A stretch of DNA of 64,000 bases from Lonepinella sp051851555 (GTDB taxonomy: Bacteria > Pseudomonadota > Gammaproteobacteria > Enterobacterales > Pasteurellaceae). Shown here in pieces: positions 8,755 through 17,552 of this stretch (within the stretch, counting starts at the first letter, position 1; every line of letters starts with the position of its first letter). The stretch covers positions 67,877 through 131,876 of the forward strand of contig NZ_JBPDVH010000006.1 in NCBI RefSeq assembly GCF_051851555.1, written 5' to 3'. The notes below the pieces were generated by a model, which saw nothing but the letters and a program-made list of their open reading frames with translations, searched no databases and was not told the DNA's origin. The translations under genes and the position numbers were made by a program.

Positions 8755-9696
8755 TTAGATTAACTCTAACGCTTTCTGCACAATATGCTCCGCCGTTAAA
8801 CCATATTCTTGCATTAAGAAATCTTGCGTTCCCACTTGCCCATAACGCTGTTGAATCCCGATTCTTCGCATTGGTGCTGGGCAATGTTCTGCCAACACTT
8901 CTGCGACCGCTGAACCTAATCCATTGGTAATGCTATGGTTTTCGCAAGTGACAATTTTGCCTGTACGTTTAGCACAATCAATCACGCAATCCACATCCAG
9001 CGGTTTTAAGGTGAACATATCCACCACCGTGGCTTCAATGCCTTGTTCTGCCAATTTATCGGCGGCATCTAAGGCTTCGGCGACCATAATGCCGTTGGCA
9101 ATGAGCGTAATATCCTTGCCTTGGCGTAACCGCTTGGCTTTGCCGATAGTAAATTGTTCATCCTCTGCATAGAGTTTCACCGCTTGTTTACGAATCGTAC
9201 GTACCCAATAAAAGCCTTTTAAATCCATTAATTGATTAATGATCGCTTTCATCATTGTGCCGTCTGACACTTCCAATACGGTGGAATGAGCCAAACCCCG
9301 CACAATGCCCATATCTTCAAAGGACATATGTGTACCGCCATTATGCACCGCTGTTACCCCTGCATCCGAAGCAATCACTTTGACATTGGCTTTTTGATAA
9401 TCCAACGCCATAAATAATTGATCAAAACAACGGCGACTGGCGAATGCGGTAAAGCTATGCACAAAGGGGATCATACCTGCTAAGGATAATCCTGCTGCCA
9501 TACCGACTACATTGGCTTCCATAATACCGCAGTTAATCACCTGATTTGGCAAGATTTTTTGCACTTTATCCATTGTCATACAACTCATCAAATCCGCTTC
9601 TAATTGCACGATATTGGGATTGTTTTGCATGGCATTGAGCATGGTTTCCGCATAAATTTTCCGCATTTCTTGCGGATCTTTTTCTCGCTGACTCAT
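8755..9696 (-). CDS. Transketolase, C-terminal subunit
   Basis: The 313-residue protein corresponds to the pyrimidine-binding and C-terminal domains of transketolase. The catalytic glutamate that activates thiamine diphosphate is in GIMEANVVGMAAGL near residue 79, followed by the TAFASRRCFDQ segment. It needs the N-terminal subunit encoded just upstream, whose stop it overlaps by 4 bases (ATGA). Transketolases move a two-carbon unit between sugar phosphates. Split transketolases often sit in sugar-PTS operons, as here; the sugar is not known. Confidence 0.9.
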   Translation of the reverse strand: MSQREKDPQEMRKIYAETMLNAMQNNPNIVQLEADLMSCMTMDKVQKILPNQVINCGIMEANVVGMAAGLSLAGMIPFVHSFTAFASRRCFDQLFMALDYQKANVKVIASDAGVTAVHNGGTHMSFEDMGIVRGLAHSTVLEVSDGTMMKAIINQLMDLKGFYWVRTIRKQAVKLYAEDEQFTIGKAKRLRQGKDITLIANGIMVAEALDAADKLAEQGIEATVVDMFTLKPLDVDCVIDCAKRTGKIVTCENHSITNGLGSAVAEVLAEHCPAPMRRIGIQQRYGQVGTQDFLMQEYGLTAEHIVQKALELI

Positions 9697-10511
9697 CGGC
9701 TCATCTCCAACTGTTGAATGGCGTTTTCAATTTCTGCACGACTTTGTTGATCTAAACGCAAATGGTGGCAATTTGGCAAATTCTCCAAATAAGGTACCCC
9801 TTGCCCTTTTTTGCTGTCTAAAATCAAGGCTAATGGTCGATCCGTTTTTTGTGTTAGCACTTGATAAAGTCGTTCAATATCCGTCCCTTTTACGGTTTCC
9901 ACGGCAAACCCAAAACTACGGAATTTTGCTTCCAAATCAAAGGGATTGATAATGTCACAAAGCGAACCATCTAACTGTTGTTTGTTGTAATCGACAATGA
10001 CGGTTAAATTGGTTAACTTACGGTGAGCAATAAATTGAAAGGCTTCCCAGCATTGCCCTTCGTTGAGTTCGCCATCCCCCACAATACAAAATGTGCGGTT
10101 TGGCAGTTGACGTAATTGGTGCGATAAGGCAATCCCTGTGGCAATGGAAATCCCTTGCCCGAGCGATCCTGTGGTGGCATCTACCCCAAGAGTTTTTAAG
10201 CGATCAGGGTGGCTCGGAAAATTTGTCCCGTTTTGGTTTAAGGTCAGTAAATCTTGTTCAGGGAAATAGCCTTTCAATGCCAATGTGGCATAAAGGGCAG
10301 GACCGCCGTGTCCTTTGGATAGCACGAAATAGTCCCGTTCTTGCCAATCAGGGCGTTTTGGATCAATTTTCATCACGCCACCATAGAGTACTGCTAACAC
10401 ATCTGCAATGGATAGACTACCGCCGAAATGCCCGAAACCAAGATGCGTGAGTGATTTAAGCAAGGCGATGCGAATGTCTTTCGCCAACGCCTGCATTGCT
10501 TGCGTGTTCAT
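9693..10511 (-). CDS. Transketolase, N-terminal subunit
   Basis: The 272-residue protein is the thiamine-diphosphate-binding half of a split transketolase. The cofactor motif GDGELNEGQCWEA lies near residue 145, and the conserved histidine of LSKGHGGPALYA is present. Its ATG directly abuts the stop of the PTS IIC gene, so the genes are almost certainly one operon. The organism should also have a full-length transketolase elsewhere, so this pair probably has a dedicated catabolic role for the sugar brought in by the PTS. Confidence 0.9.
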   Translation of the reverse strand: MNTQAMQALAKDIRIALLKSLTHLGFGHFGGSLSIADVLAVLYGGVMKIDPKRPDWQERDYFVLSKGHGGPALYATLALKGYFPEQDLLTLNQNGTNFPSHPDRLKTLGVDATTGSLGQGISIATGIALSHQLRQLPNRTFCIVGDGELNEGQCWEAFQFIAHRKLTNLTVIVDYNKQQLDGSLCDIINPFDLEAKFRSFGFAVETVKGTDIERLYQVLTQKTDRPLALILDSKKGQGVPYLENLPNCHHLRLDQQSRAEIENAIQQLEMSR

Positions 10512-11870
10512 TTACGCTCCTTTTTTGCTGGGTTTGACAGCGTAGTTGTACGCCACCAACGCCACAAAGATTGCCACAATCACGCCCATGATCATTTCTT
10601 TAGACAAATATTGAGCCATATAGCCTAATAAAATACCGACCCCACCGAAGTCTGCATCACTGAACGTGGTGTTGGCAAAGCCGAGATTGCCTAATACTGG
10701 CAATAAGAATACAGGCAAGAACGTAATCAATAAACCGTGTGCAAATGCTCCAAGCACAGCCCCCCGTCTGCCCCCTGTGGCATTACCAAATACGCCTGCA
10801 GTTGCACCACAGAAGAAGTGTGGCACTACACCAGGTAAAATCAACACCCAATTCAGTTGACCTAACAACGCCAAGCCGACAATACCGCCCACAAAGCTAG
10901 AAAGGAAGCCGATTAACACCGCATTAGGAGCATAAGGGAACACAATCGGACAGTCCAATGCGGGACGAGCGTCAGGTACCAGTTTTTCAGAGAACCCTGT
11001 AAAGGCTGGAACGATTTCCGCTAAAATTAAGCGAACCCCTTGTAAGATAATGTAAACGCCAGCGGCAAAGGTAATGGCTTGAATAGTGGAGTACACTAAG
11101 AAATGTTGACCGCCACTTAAGTTTTGTTCCACATATTGACTACCAGCAGAAATGGCTAAAATGAAATAAATCACCAACATTGTCAATGAGATAGAAATGG
11201 AACTATCACGCAAGAAACTCAAATTTTTCGGTAAATTCATTTCTTCCGTCGATTTGGAATTTTTGCCCACTGCTTGACCAATCACCGCAGATAAGAAATA
11301 ACCGAGTGAGCCAAAATGCCCAAAGCCCACATCATTGCTACCTGTCACTTTTTGCATATAACGGTGCATTAAGGCAGGGAAGAACGCCATCACTAAACCT
11401 AACGCCAAGGAACCCACAAACACTAGTTGCACGCCTTCAAAACCCACCACGGTTAAGATAATACCGATCATACAAGCCATATAGAATGTGTGATGACCTG
11501 TTAAAAAGATAAATTTTAACCGTGTGAAACGAGCCACGATAATATTGGCAGCCATCCCAAATGCCATAATTAACGCTGTCGCTGTACCGTATTTTTCAAT
11601 CGCCATTGACACAATGGCTTCGTTGTTTGGGATAATGCCTTGCACATTAAAGGCGTATTCAAACATACCGCCAAGTGGGGCGAGAGATCCCATTAACACA
11701 GTGGCACCGCCACCTAAAACTAAGAAACCTAAAATCGTTTTTACCGTGCCTTTAATAATATCAGGCGCAGATTTTTTCTGAGCAATTAAACCGACCAAGG
11801 CAATCAAACCCACCAATACAGAGGGTACTTTAAGAATATCTAAAACAAAAAAGAGTACGCTGTCCATCAT
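10512..11870 (-). CDS. PTS system IIC component, ascorbate (UlaA/SgaT) type
   Basis: The 452-residue, very hydrophobic protein has ten or more predicted membrane segments and UlaA-family motifs such as TGHHTFYMACMIGI and HFFCGATAGVFGNATGGRRGA. It should carry a sugar across the inner membrane during phosphorylation. A six-base gap separates it from the IIB gene upstream. The family handles L-ascorbate in E. coli, but homologues paired with split transketolases may use another substrate, so 'ascorbate' is only a family label. Confidence 0.9.
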   Translation of the reverse strand: MMDSVLFFVLDILKVPSVLVGLIALVGLIAQKKSAPDIIKGTVKTILGFLVLGGGATVLMGSLAPLGGMFEYAFNVQGIIPNNEAIVSMAIEKYGTATALIMAFGMAANIIVARFTRLKFIFLTGHHTFYMACMIGIILTVVGFEGVQLVFVGSLALGLVMAFFPALMHRYMQKVTGSNDVGFGHFGSLGYFLSAVIGQAVGKNSKSTEEMNLPKNLSFLRDSSISISLTMLVIYFILAISAGSQYVEQNLSGGQHFLVYSTIQAITFAAGVYIILQGVRLILAEIVPAFTGFSEKLVPDARPALDCPIVFPYAPNAVLIGFLSSFVGGIVGLALLGQLNWVLILPGVVPHFFCGATAGVFGNATGGRRGAVLGAFAHGLLITFLPVFLLPVLGNLGFANTTFSDADFGGVGILLGYMAQYLSKEMIMGVIVAIFVALVAYNYAVKPSKKGA

Positions 11871-11876
11871 AACCTC

Positions 11877-12146
11877 CTAACGGTTAAAATATGCGGTTAA
11901 TTTTTCTTCAAATTCGTTTAATCCCACGATATTTTTTACAACGATAATCCGTTCGGGATCAATACTACTGCTGGCGGCAATATCACTTGCCATCACAAAT
12001 ACATCGGCATCATTCAGGGTGACCGAAGATAAATCCGTATGATTCACTTCCGCTTCAATACCTAATTTTGCCAATACTTTTTTGATGTTCATTTCCATCA
12101 TAAAACTGCTGCCCAACCCTGAGCCACAGACTGCCATTATTCTCAT
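11877..12146 (-). CDS. PTS system IIB component, ascorbate/lactose type
   Basis: The 89-residue cytoplasmic protein starts MRIMAVCGSGLGSS; Cys7 in the CGSGLGSS loop is the expected phosphorylated residue. It passes phosphate from a IIA protein to the sugar at IIC. It is the first gene of the operon. No IIA gene is present nearby, so IIA must come from another locus. A strong GGAGT-like ribosome-binding site (AAGGAGTTT on the minus strand) lies upstream. Confidence 0.9.
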   Translation of the reverse strand: MRIMAVCGSGLGSSFMMEMNIKKVLAKLGIEAEVNHTDLSSVTLNDADVFVMASDIAASSSIDPERIIVVKNIVGLNEFEEKLTAYFNR

Positions 12147-12190
12147 AGGAAACTCCTTAGTTAATAAAAATCAGTGTCACTATATAATTC

Positions 12191-12242
12191 AATGTTAACG
12201 CTATCAATAAGCAAATTTCAAAATTGTGATAGCGTTAACATT
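12191..12242. promoter_or_regulatory. Pair of inverted LacI-type operators
   Basis: Two 16-bp words, AATGTTAACGCTATCA (12191-12206) and its exact reverse complement (12227-12242), face each other 20 bases apart. The core TGATAGC|GTTAACA is itself a near-palindrome centred on CG, the form recognised by LacI/GntR-family repressors. Core centres are 34 bases apart, about three helical turns. They lie 45-96 bases before the PTS genes and 123 bases before the divergent LacI-family gene, its likely ligand. Confidence 0.78.
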
Positions 12243-12266
12243 TTTTCTTAAATTTATGTTCAAAAA

Positions 12267-12282
12267 TGTGATCTTGATCACA
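12267..12282. promoter_or_regulatory. CRP-binding site
   Basis: TGTGATCTTGATCACA matches TGTGA-N6-TCACA in both halves. It lies in the divergent control region between the PTS operon and its regulator and implies catabolite control. A likely -10 (TATAAT, 12333-12338) for the regulator lies about 58 bases downstream. Confidence 0.85.
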
Positions 12283-12364
12283 AAATATCAGTAAGAAAAA
12301 AATGAATTTCAGCAAAACCGATGGCTTTTCTGTATAATACCCAAGACAAAATTAGGGTAATAAC

Positions 12365-13381
12365 ATGGCAGAAATAACAAGATCACGCAAAACAACAGGA
12401 AAAGTCACTTTAGCCGATGTGGCAAAAGTCGTGGGTGTCGGACAGATGACAGTTTCACGAGCGTTACGTCAGCCAGCGTTGGTTTCTGAGGAAATGCGTG
12501 AGAAAATTGAGCAAGCCGTGCAACAACTGGGCTATGTGCCGAACTTTGCAGCCCGTCAATTAGCCTCTGCCACCTCTCGTAATTTGGTTGTGGTGACACA
12601 TTCCTTGATTTCTCGTGAAAATGCCTTGATTTTATCCGCACTTCAAGAAAATATCCGTGAATTAGATGTGCAATTAGTGATTCTGATTGCAGATAATAAA
12701 CACTGGCTACGAGAGTTAATTAATCATTCTCCGTTAGCGATTGTGTTACTGAATTTGACTTGCCCAGCCAATGCTAAGGAATGGATTACACAAAGTGGCA
12801 TGCCTTGTTTAGAAATTGGTTCTATCCAACAAGATCCCTTGCATATTAATGTCGGTATTGATAGCAAACAAGCCATGAAAAAAATGGTGACTTTTTTGGT
12901 TGAAAAAGGTTATCAAGAAATTGCGTTGTTATCAGCAACCCAAGAGTTGGCTATTTTTCAGCAATACCTTGCCAGTTGGCACACGACGCTGTTAGCCAAA
13001 CATATCAACCCTCATTTAATGTTGCACAGTGCTGAACCGATTTCATTTTCCGCAGGAGGAAAATTATTCAGCGAATCTTTGTTGTTGTGGGGAAAAATTG
13101 ATGCCTTAGTCTTTGTGTCGGATGAATTGGCTTGTGGCGCCCTATATGAGGCACAACGCCGTCATATCTCGGTACCACAAGATATTGCCATCGCCAGCCT
13201 TGGAGGGCTAGATGTGGGAACGGTATCTTATCCAAGACTCACGACGATTTCGATTCCTTATGAACAAATTGGCTATCAGGCAGGTAAAATGCTTAAACGT
13301 TTATTACAGGATGATGTGCCGAGTTCTCAGACAAAAGTGATTGAAATACCAACAAAATTGGCGGTAAGAGAAAGCTGTTAA
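12365..13381 (+). CDS. LacI-family transcriptional regulator (GntR-like)
   Basis: The 338-residue protein has an N-terminal helix-turn-helix (VTLADVAKVVGVGQMTVSRALRQ, residues about 14-36 with a break in the middle not implied) and a hinge helix. A periplasmic-binding-protein-like effector domain follows, ending in the family segment TTISIPYEQIGYQAGKML. It resembles gluconate repressor GntR. It is divergent from the PTS/transketolase operon and probably represses it through the two operators between them, with a sugar phosphate or free sugar as inducer. The ATG has a TATAAT -10 about 27 bases upstream. Confidence 0.9.
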   Translation: MAEITRSRKTTGKVTLADVAKVVGVGQMTVSRALRQPALVSEEMREKIEQAVQQLGYVPNFAARQLASATSRNLVVVTHSLISRENALILSALQENIRELDVQLVILIADNKHWLRELINHSPLAIVLLNLTCPANAKEWITQSGMPCLEIGSIQQDPLHINVGIDSKQAMKKMVTFLVEKGYQEIALLSATQELAIFQQYLASWHTTLLAKHINPHLMLHSAEPISFSAGGKLFSESLLLWGKIDALVFVSDELACGALYEAQRRHISVPQDIAIASLGGLDVGTVSYPRLTTISIPYEQIGYQAGKMLKRLLQDDVPSSQTKVIEIPTKLAVRESC

Positions 13382-13561
13382 TATTGTCTCTCGATCCCAT
13401 CGTAAAATCATTCTTTAATGAGATTCATACCTCAAAAGCCCAAAAGATGATTTAATTCTGTCTTTATACTAATTTTCACTGTAATTACTGTCGATTTTTT
13501 GGTACATTACGCATAATTTTTCTATCTCTTATTTAACGAACATTTTATTAGCGGAATTCTT

Positions 13562-14614
13562 ATGTTATTCAAAAAAATTCGGGGATTATTCTCCAACGAT
13601 CTCTCTATTGACTTAGGGACAGCAAACACATTAATTTATGTGAAAGATCAAGGGATTGTACTTGATGAACCCTCTGTGGTCGCTATTCGTCAAGGGCGTG
13701 CGGGTCAACGTAGTATTGCGGCGGTGGGTAAAGATGCCAAAATGATGCTCGGTCGTACTTCCAATAATATTGAAGCCATTCGCCCAATGAAAGACGGTGT
13801 GATTGCGGATTTCTTTGTGACGGAAAAAATGTTGCAATATTTCATTAAACAGGTGCATAGCGGTAACTTTTTACGTCCAAGCCCACGAGTATTAATTTGT
13901 GTGCCAGCCGGGGCAACTCAAGTAGAGCGTCGTGCGATTAAAGAATCGGCGATTGGTGCCGGTGCGAGAGAAGTGTATTTAATTGAAGAACCGATGGCAG
14001 CAGCGATTGGTGCAGGGTTGCCAGTGTCAACACCAACGGGATCAATGGTGATCGATATTGGTGGCGGTACGACTGAAATTGCGGTCATTGCGTTGAATGG
14101 TTTAGCCTATTCTTCTTCCGTGCGTATTGGGGGGGATAAATTTGATGAGGCGATTATTTCTTATGTGCGTAAAACCTTTGGCTCGATCATTGGTGAGGCG
14201 ACAGCAGAGCGTATCAAGCATGAAATTGGGGCGGCCTATATTGAATCGGATGCTGATGTGTTGGAATTGGAAGTGCATGGCTTAAATCTTTCTGAGGGCG
14301 TGCCTCGTCCATTCACATTGACCTCTCGTGATGTGTTAGAGGCGATTAGCCAACCGTTAAAAGGGATTATTGATGCCATTCGTTCGGCCTTGGAAGAATG
14401 TAAGCCTGAACATGCTGCCGATATTTATGAATACGGTATTGTGTTAACGGGTGGTGGTGCCTTATTGCGTAATATTTCGCATTTAGTCAGTAAAGAAACG
14501 GGCGTGCGTGTGGTGGTGGCCGATAATCCATTAACTTGCGTGGCCTTAGGCGGCGGCGAGGCCTTGCATATGATCGATATGCACGGTGGCGATATTTTTA
14601 GTGATGATATTTAA
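13562..14614 (+). CDS. mreB: Rod-shape protein MreB
   Basis: The 350-residue actin-like ATPase forms membrane-bound filaments that guide lateral wall synthesis. It has the amphipathic start MLFKKIRGLFS, phosphate-1 loop DLGTANTLIY, phosphate-2 loop VIDIGGGTTEIAVI and the adenosine motif GIVLTGGGALLRN. mreC and mreD follow. An inverted uptake-sequence hairpin lies between mreB and mreC, so part of the transcripts may end after mreB and give more MreB than MreC and MreD. Confidence 0.98.
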   Translation: MLFKKIRGLFSNDLSIDLGTANTLIYVKDQGIVLDEPSVVAIRQGRAGQRSIAAVGKDAKMMLGRTSNNIEAIRPMKDGVIADFFVTEKMLQYFIKQVHSGNFLRPSPRVLICVPAGATQVERRAIKESAIGAGAREVYLIEEPMAAAIGAGLPVSTPTGSMVIDIGGGTTEIAVIALNGLAYSSSVRIGGDKFDEAIISYVRKTFGSIIGEATAERIKHEIGAAYIESDADVLELEVHGLNLSEGVPRPFTLTSRDVLEAISQPLKGIIDAIRSALEECKPEHAADIYEYGIVLTGGGALLRNISHLVSKETGVRVVVADNPLTCVALGGGEALHMIDMHGGDIFSDDI

Positions 14615-14627
14615 TAACCTGTGATAA

Positions 14628-14671
14628 AAAAAGTGCGGTGATAAATTTTCGATTTTTGCACCGCACTTTTT
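14628..14671. terminator. Inverted uptake-sequence pair between mreB and mreC
   Basis: AAAAAGTGCGGTG (14628-14640) and its complement (14659-14671) form a 13-bp stem with an 18-base loop; both arms hold a perfect uptake core. The 3' arm ends in five T residues. It may attenuate mreBCD transcription. Confidence 0.65.
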
Positions 14672-14690
14672 GCTTTGTATTGGACTGGCA

Positions 14691-15734
14691 ATGAAACCTA
14701 TTTTTGGAAAAGCTCCTCCCCTTGGACTGCGTTTATTTTTCGCCGTGATGGCCTCTATTGCGCTGATTCTGTCTGATGGGCAAAGTTACGCCATGATTAA
14801 AGTGCGTAGTGCCATGGAAACCTTGGTGGGCGGTTTGTATTATTTAGCCAACACCCCTCATACGGTGCTAGATAGTGTTTCGGATAATTTAATTGATACC
14901 AATAAATTACAAATTGAGAATCGAGTCTTAAAAGATCAATTACGAGAAAAGAATGCGGATTTGTTATTATTGGATCAGTTAAAAGTGGAGAATCAACGCC
15001 TGCGTTTATTGCTCAATTCGCCCTTACGCACGGATGAATACAAAAAAATTGCTGAAATATTAACCGCAGAAAGTGACACTTATCGTCAGCAAGTGGTGAT
15101 TAATCAGGGACGTGGTGCGGGTGTGTATGCCGGTCAGCCGGTGATTGATGAACGTGGCGTGGTGGGGCAAATTATTTCCGCTGGTGAAGACACCTCTCGT
15201 GTGCTGTTGTTGACGGATGTGACGCATTCTATTCCTGTGCAAGTGTTGCGCAATGATGTGCGAACCATTGCCAGTGGTACGGGCCGAGCGGACGAACTGA
15301 GTTTGGACAATGTGCCACGTTCGGTCGATATTGTGAAAGGCGACTTGTTAGTCACCTCTGGTTTAGGCGGACGTTTTCCTGAGGGGTATCCTGTCGCAGT
15401 GGTGGACAAAGTTTCTCGTGATGGTTCCAATTATTTTGCCACGATCAGCGCCAAACCCTTGGCCTCATTGGAGCGTTTACGCTATGTGTTATTAGTTTGG
15501 TCCAGTGCGGAAGATATGCACAAAGTGCAAGCCTTGTCACCAGAAGAAGTGCGTAATGCGGTACAACAACGATTACAAAATGTACCTCAGAAAAAAGAAA
15601 AAGCTGTTGAGGAACAAGAACAAACTACGCCACATGCGACGGAAGAAAATGGCACGGAAACCTTACCTGTGGAAATGAACTCAAATGATACGCAACCCGA
15701 TCCAGAGTTAAAAGAACATCGGGAGGAAGATTAA
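14691..15734 (+). CDS. mreC: Rod-shape protein MreC
   Basis: The 347-residue bitopic protein has a short cytoplasmic start (MKPIFGKAPPLGL), one membrane segment (about residues 14-32), a periplasmic coiled coil and a beta-rich domain. It links MreB to the wall-synthesis enzymes. The E/Q/T-rich tail after about residue 290 is low in complexity. The ATG at 14691 fits the family; an upstream in-frame TTG lies in the hairpin. Its stop overlaps the mreD start (TAATG). Confidence 0.95.
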   Translation: MKPIFGKAPPLGLRLFFAVMASIALILSDGQSYAMIKVRSAMETLVGGLYYLANTPHTVLDSVSDNLIDTNKLQIENRVLKDQLREKNADLLLLDQLKVENQRLRLLLNSPLRTDEYKKIAEILTAESDTYRQQVVINQGRGAGVYAGQPVIDERGVVGQIISAGEDTSRVLLLTDVTHSIPVQVLRNDVRTIASGTGRADELSLDNVPRSVDIVKGDLLVTSGLGGRFPEGYPVAVVDKVSRDGSNYFATISAKPLASLERLRYVLLVWSSAEDMHKVQALSPEEVRNAVQQRLQNVPQKKEKAVEEQEQTTPHATEENGTETLPVEMNSNDTQPDPELKEHREED

Positions 15735-16225
15735 TGAATACCCGTTTTATCATGCAAGTGATGACGTTGCTATGTATTTTTGTGGTAGCATTAGTGTTGG
15801 AAATTGCCCCTTGGCCGGCAGGTTTTCAGAGCTTTAAACCAGCTTGGTTAGTGTTAGTCTTAACTTACTGGTCATTATCCATCCCCGAAAAAGTCAGCAT
15901 TGGATCGGCTTTTGTGTTAGGGGTCATTTGGGATTTAGTGCTGGGTTCGGTGATGGGCATACATGCCTTGGTTCTCTCGGTTTTTATGTACGTGGTGGCC
16001 AAAAATCATGCGTTACTCAGAAATTTATCCCTGTTACAGCAGAGCTTGTTGATCGTGCTATTGGTGTACTGTATTCGATTAGGCATTTTCGTGATTGAAC
16101 GCTTAATTCACAACGCCACTTTCCAATGGCAAGAAATTTTTGGTGCCTTAATCAGTGGACTACTTTGGCCTTGGGTATTTTTATTATTACGTAAAATTCG
16201 CCTGAAATTACAAATTAATGAATAG
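15734..16225 (+). CDS. mreD: Rod-shape protein MreD
   Basis: The 163-residue protein has five hydrophobic segments and the family motif VLGVIWDLVLGSVMGIHAL near residue 65. It is an inner-membrane partner of MreC in the elongation machinery. Its ATG overlaps the mreC stop, which implies coupled translation. A hairpin follows directly. Confidence 0.93.
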   Translation: MNTRFIMQVMTLLCIFVVALVLEIAPWPAGFQSFKPAWLVLVLTYWSLSIPEKVSIGSAFVLGVIWDLVLGSVMGIHALVLSVFMYVVAKNHALLRNLSLLQQSLLIVLLVYCIRLGIFVIERLIHNATFQWQEIFGALISGLLWPWVFLLLRKIRLKLQINE

Positions 16226-16229
16226 CCGT

Positions 16230-16261
16230 AAAATGGGATAAGGTAAAATTTATCCTATTTT
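16230..16261 (+). terminator. Intrinsic terminator after mreD
   Basis: AAAATGGGATAA and TTATCCTATTTT pair with one mismatch and are followed by T residues, shortly after the mreD stop. Confidence 0.7.
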
Positions 16262-16358
16262 TTAGCCGATTTCATCGAAATGTATTGGCAAAATAAACAA
16301 AACTCGCTTAGAATTCCCGTTAACCCATAAAAATAGATAACTGAGAGGAAACCCCACG

Positions 16359-17537
16359 ATGTCAAGACCACTTAATTTTGTCATGATTTCTCCCCATTTT
16401 CCCACTAACTTCGAAACCTTTGCGGTGCGAATGAAAGAAAAAGGGATTAATACCTTAGGGATTGCAGATACCCCTTATGAACAACTGAGCGAAAACTTAC
16501 GTAATTCGTTAACCGAATATTATCGTGTGGATAATATGGAAGATTACGATCAGGTGTATCGTGCCGTTGGCCATTTTGCGCATAAATATGGTCGTATTGA
16601 TCGGGTTGAATCCCATAATGAATATTGGTTAGAATTGGATGCCAAATTGCGTACCGATTTTAATGTGTTTGGTTATAAAAATGACGATATGCTCGCCATT
16701 AAAACCAAAGCACAAATGAAAGAAGTATTCCGTAAAACAGGGCTGAAAGTGGCGAAAGGACAAGTGTTCCATGACGATGATGAGGCCCGTAAACTCGCTA
16801 AGAAACTGAAATTCCCAGTGATTATTAAACCTAACTCTGGTGTTGGGGCGAGTGATACCTATAAAATCAAAAGTGCGGAGGAATTAGAGGCATTTTTTGG
16901 TTACAAAAATTCGCATGTTGAATATATTATGGAAGAATTCATTGATGGCGACATTGTGACCTTTGATGGATTAACCGATCACGAGGGAAATATCGTGTTC
17001 TATGCGAGCTTGGAATATTCTGAGGCGGTATTAGACACGGTCGAAAAAGATGGCGATATGTTCTACTATGTGCCACGTGAGATTGCTCCAGAATTAATTG
17101 CCTTAGGCAAACAATGCGTTGAGGCTTTCGGTGTGCGTGAGCGTTTCTTCCATTTTGAATTTTTCCGCACTAAAAAAACCGGTGAATTCTTACCATTAGA
17201 AATCAACTGTCGCCCACCGGGTGGATTAACCATTGACATGTGGAATTACGCCAATGATTTTGATGTGTTCGCCGAATATGCCAACGTGGTGAAAGAAAAT
17301 AAATTCCACAGCCACATTACTCACCCTTGGAATGTAGTCTATATTTCACGCAAAGCGAACCAAAACTATGCGCACAGCATTGAGCAAGTGTGCGAAAAAT
17401 TTGCGCAAAATATCATTAGTGTGCAAACCGTACCGGGGGTATTCGCTAAAATCATGGGTGAACATGGTATTTTAGCCCGTGCCGACAGCATTGAAAAAAT
17501 GCGTGAAATCGTGCAATTTGCACATCAAAAACAATAA
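16359..17537 (+). CDS. ATP-grasp domain ligase of unknown substrate
   Basis: The 392-residue protein has a Rossmann-like N-terminal third and an ATP-grasp fold. FPVIIKPNSGVGASDTYKI (about residues 152-170) is the nucleotide-binding strand and glycine loop, MEEFIDGD follows, and PLEINCRPPGG (about 283-293) carries the magnesium-binding E and N. Such enzymes join a carboxylate to an amine or thiol through an acyl phosphate. The substrate is not known to me. It lies 15 bases before an esterase gene and a second hydrolase is close by, so the three may form one pathway. A GAGAGGAAA ribosome-binding site precedes the ATG. Confidence 0.85.
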   Translation: MSRPLNFVMISPHFPTNFETFAVRMKEKGINTLGIADTPYEQLSENLRNSLTEYYRVDNMEDYDQVYRAVGHFAHKYGRIDRVESHNEYWLELDAKLRTDFNVFGYKNDDMLAIKTKAQMKEVFRKTGLKVAKGQVFHDDDEARKLAKKLKFPVIIKPNSGVGASDTYKIKSAEELEAFFGYKNSHVEYIMEEFIDGDIVTFDGLTDHEGNIVFYASLEYSEAVLDTVEKDGDMFYYVPREIAPELIALGKQCVEAFGVRERFFHFEFFRTKKTGEFLPLEINCRPPGGLTIDMWNYANDFDVFAEYANVVKENKFHSHITHPWNVVYISRKANQNYAHSIEQVCEKFAQNIISVQTVPGVFAKIMGEHGILARADSIEKMREIVQFAHQKQ

Positions 17538-17552
17538 GACAGGAATAACAAT

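Noticed and set aside
14126..14136. Run of seven G in mreB as a phase-variable tract
   Set aside because: It encodes the conserved GGD of MreB, and mreB is a core gene that is unlikely to be switched.
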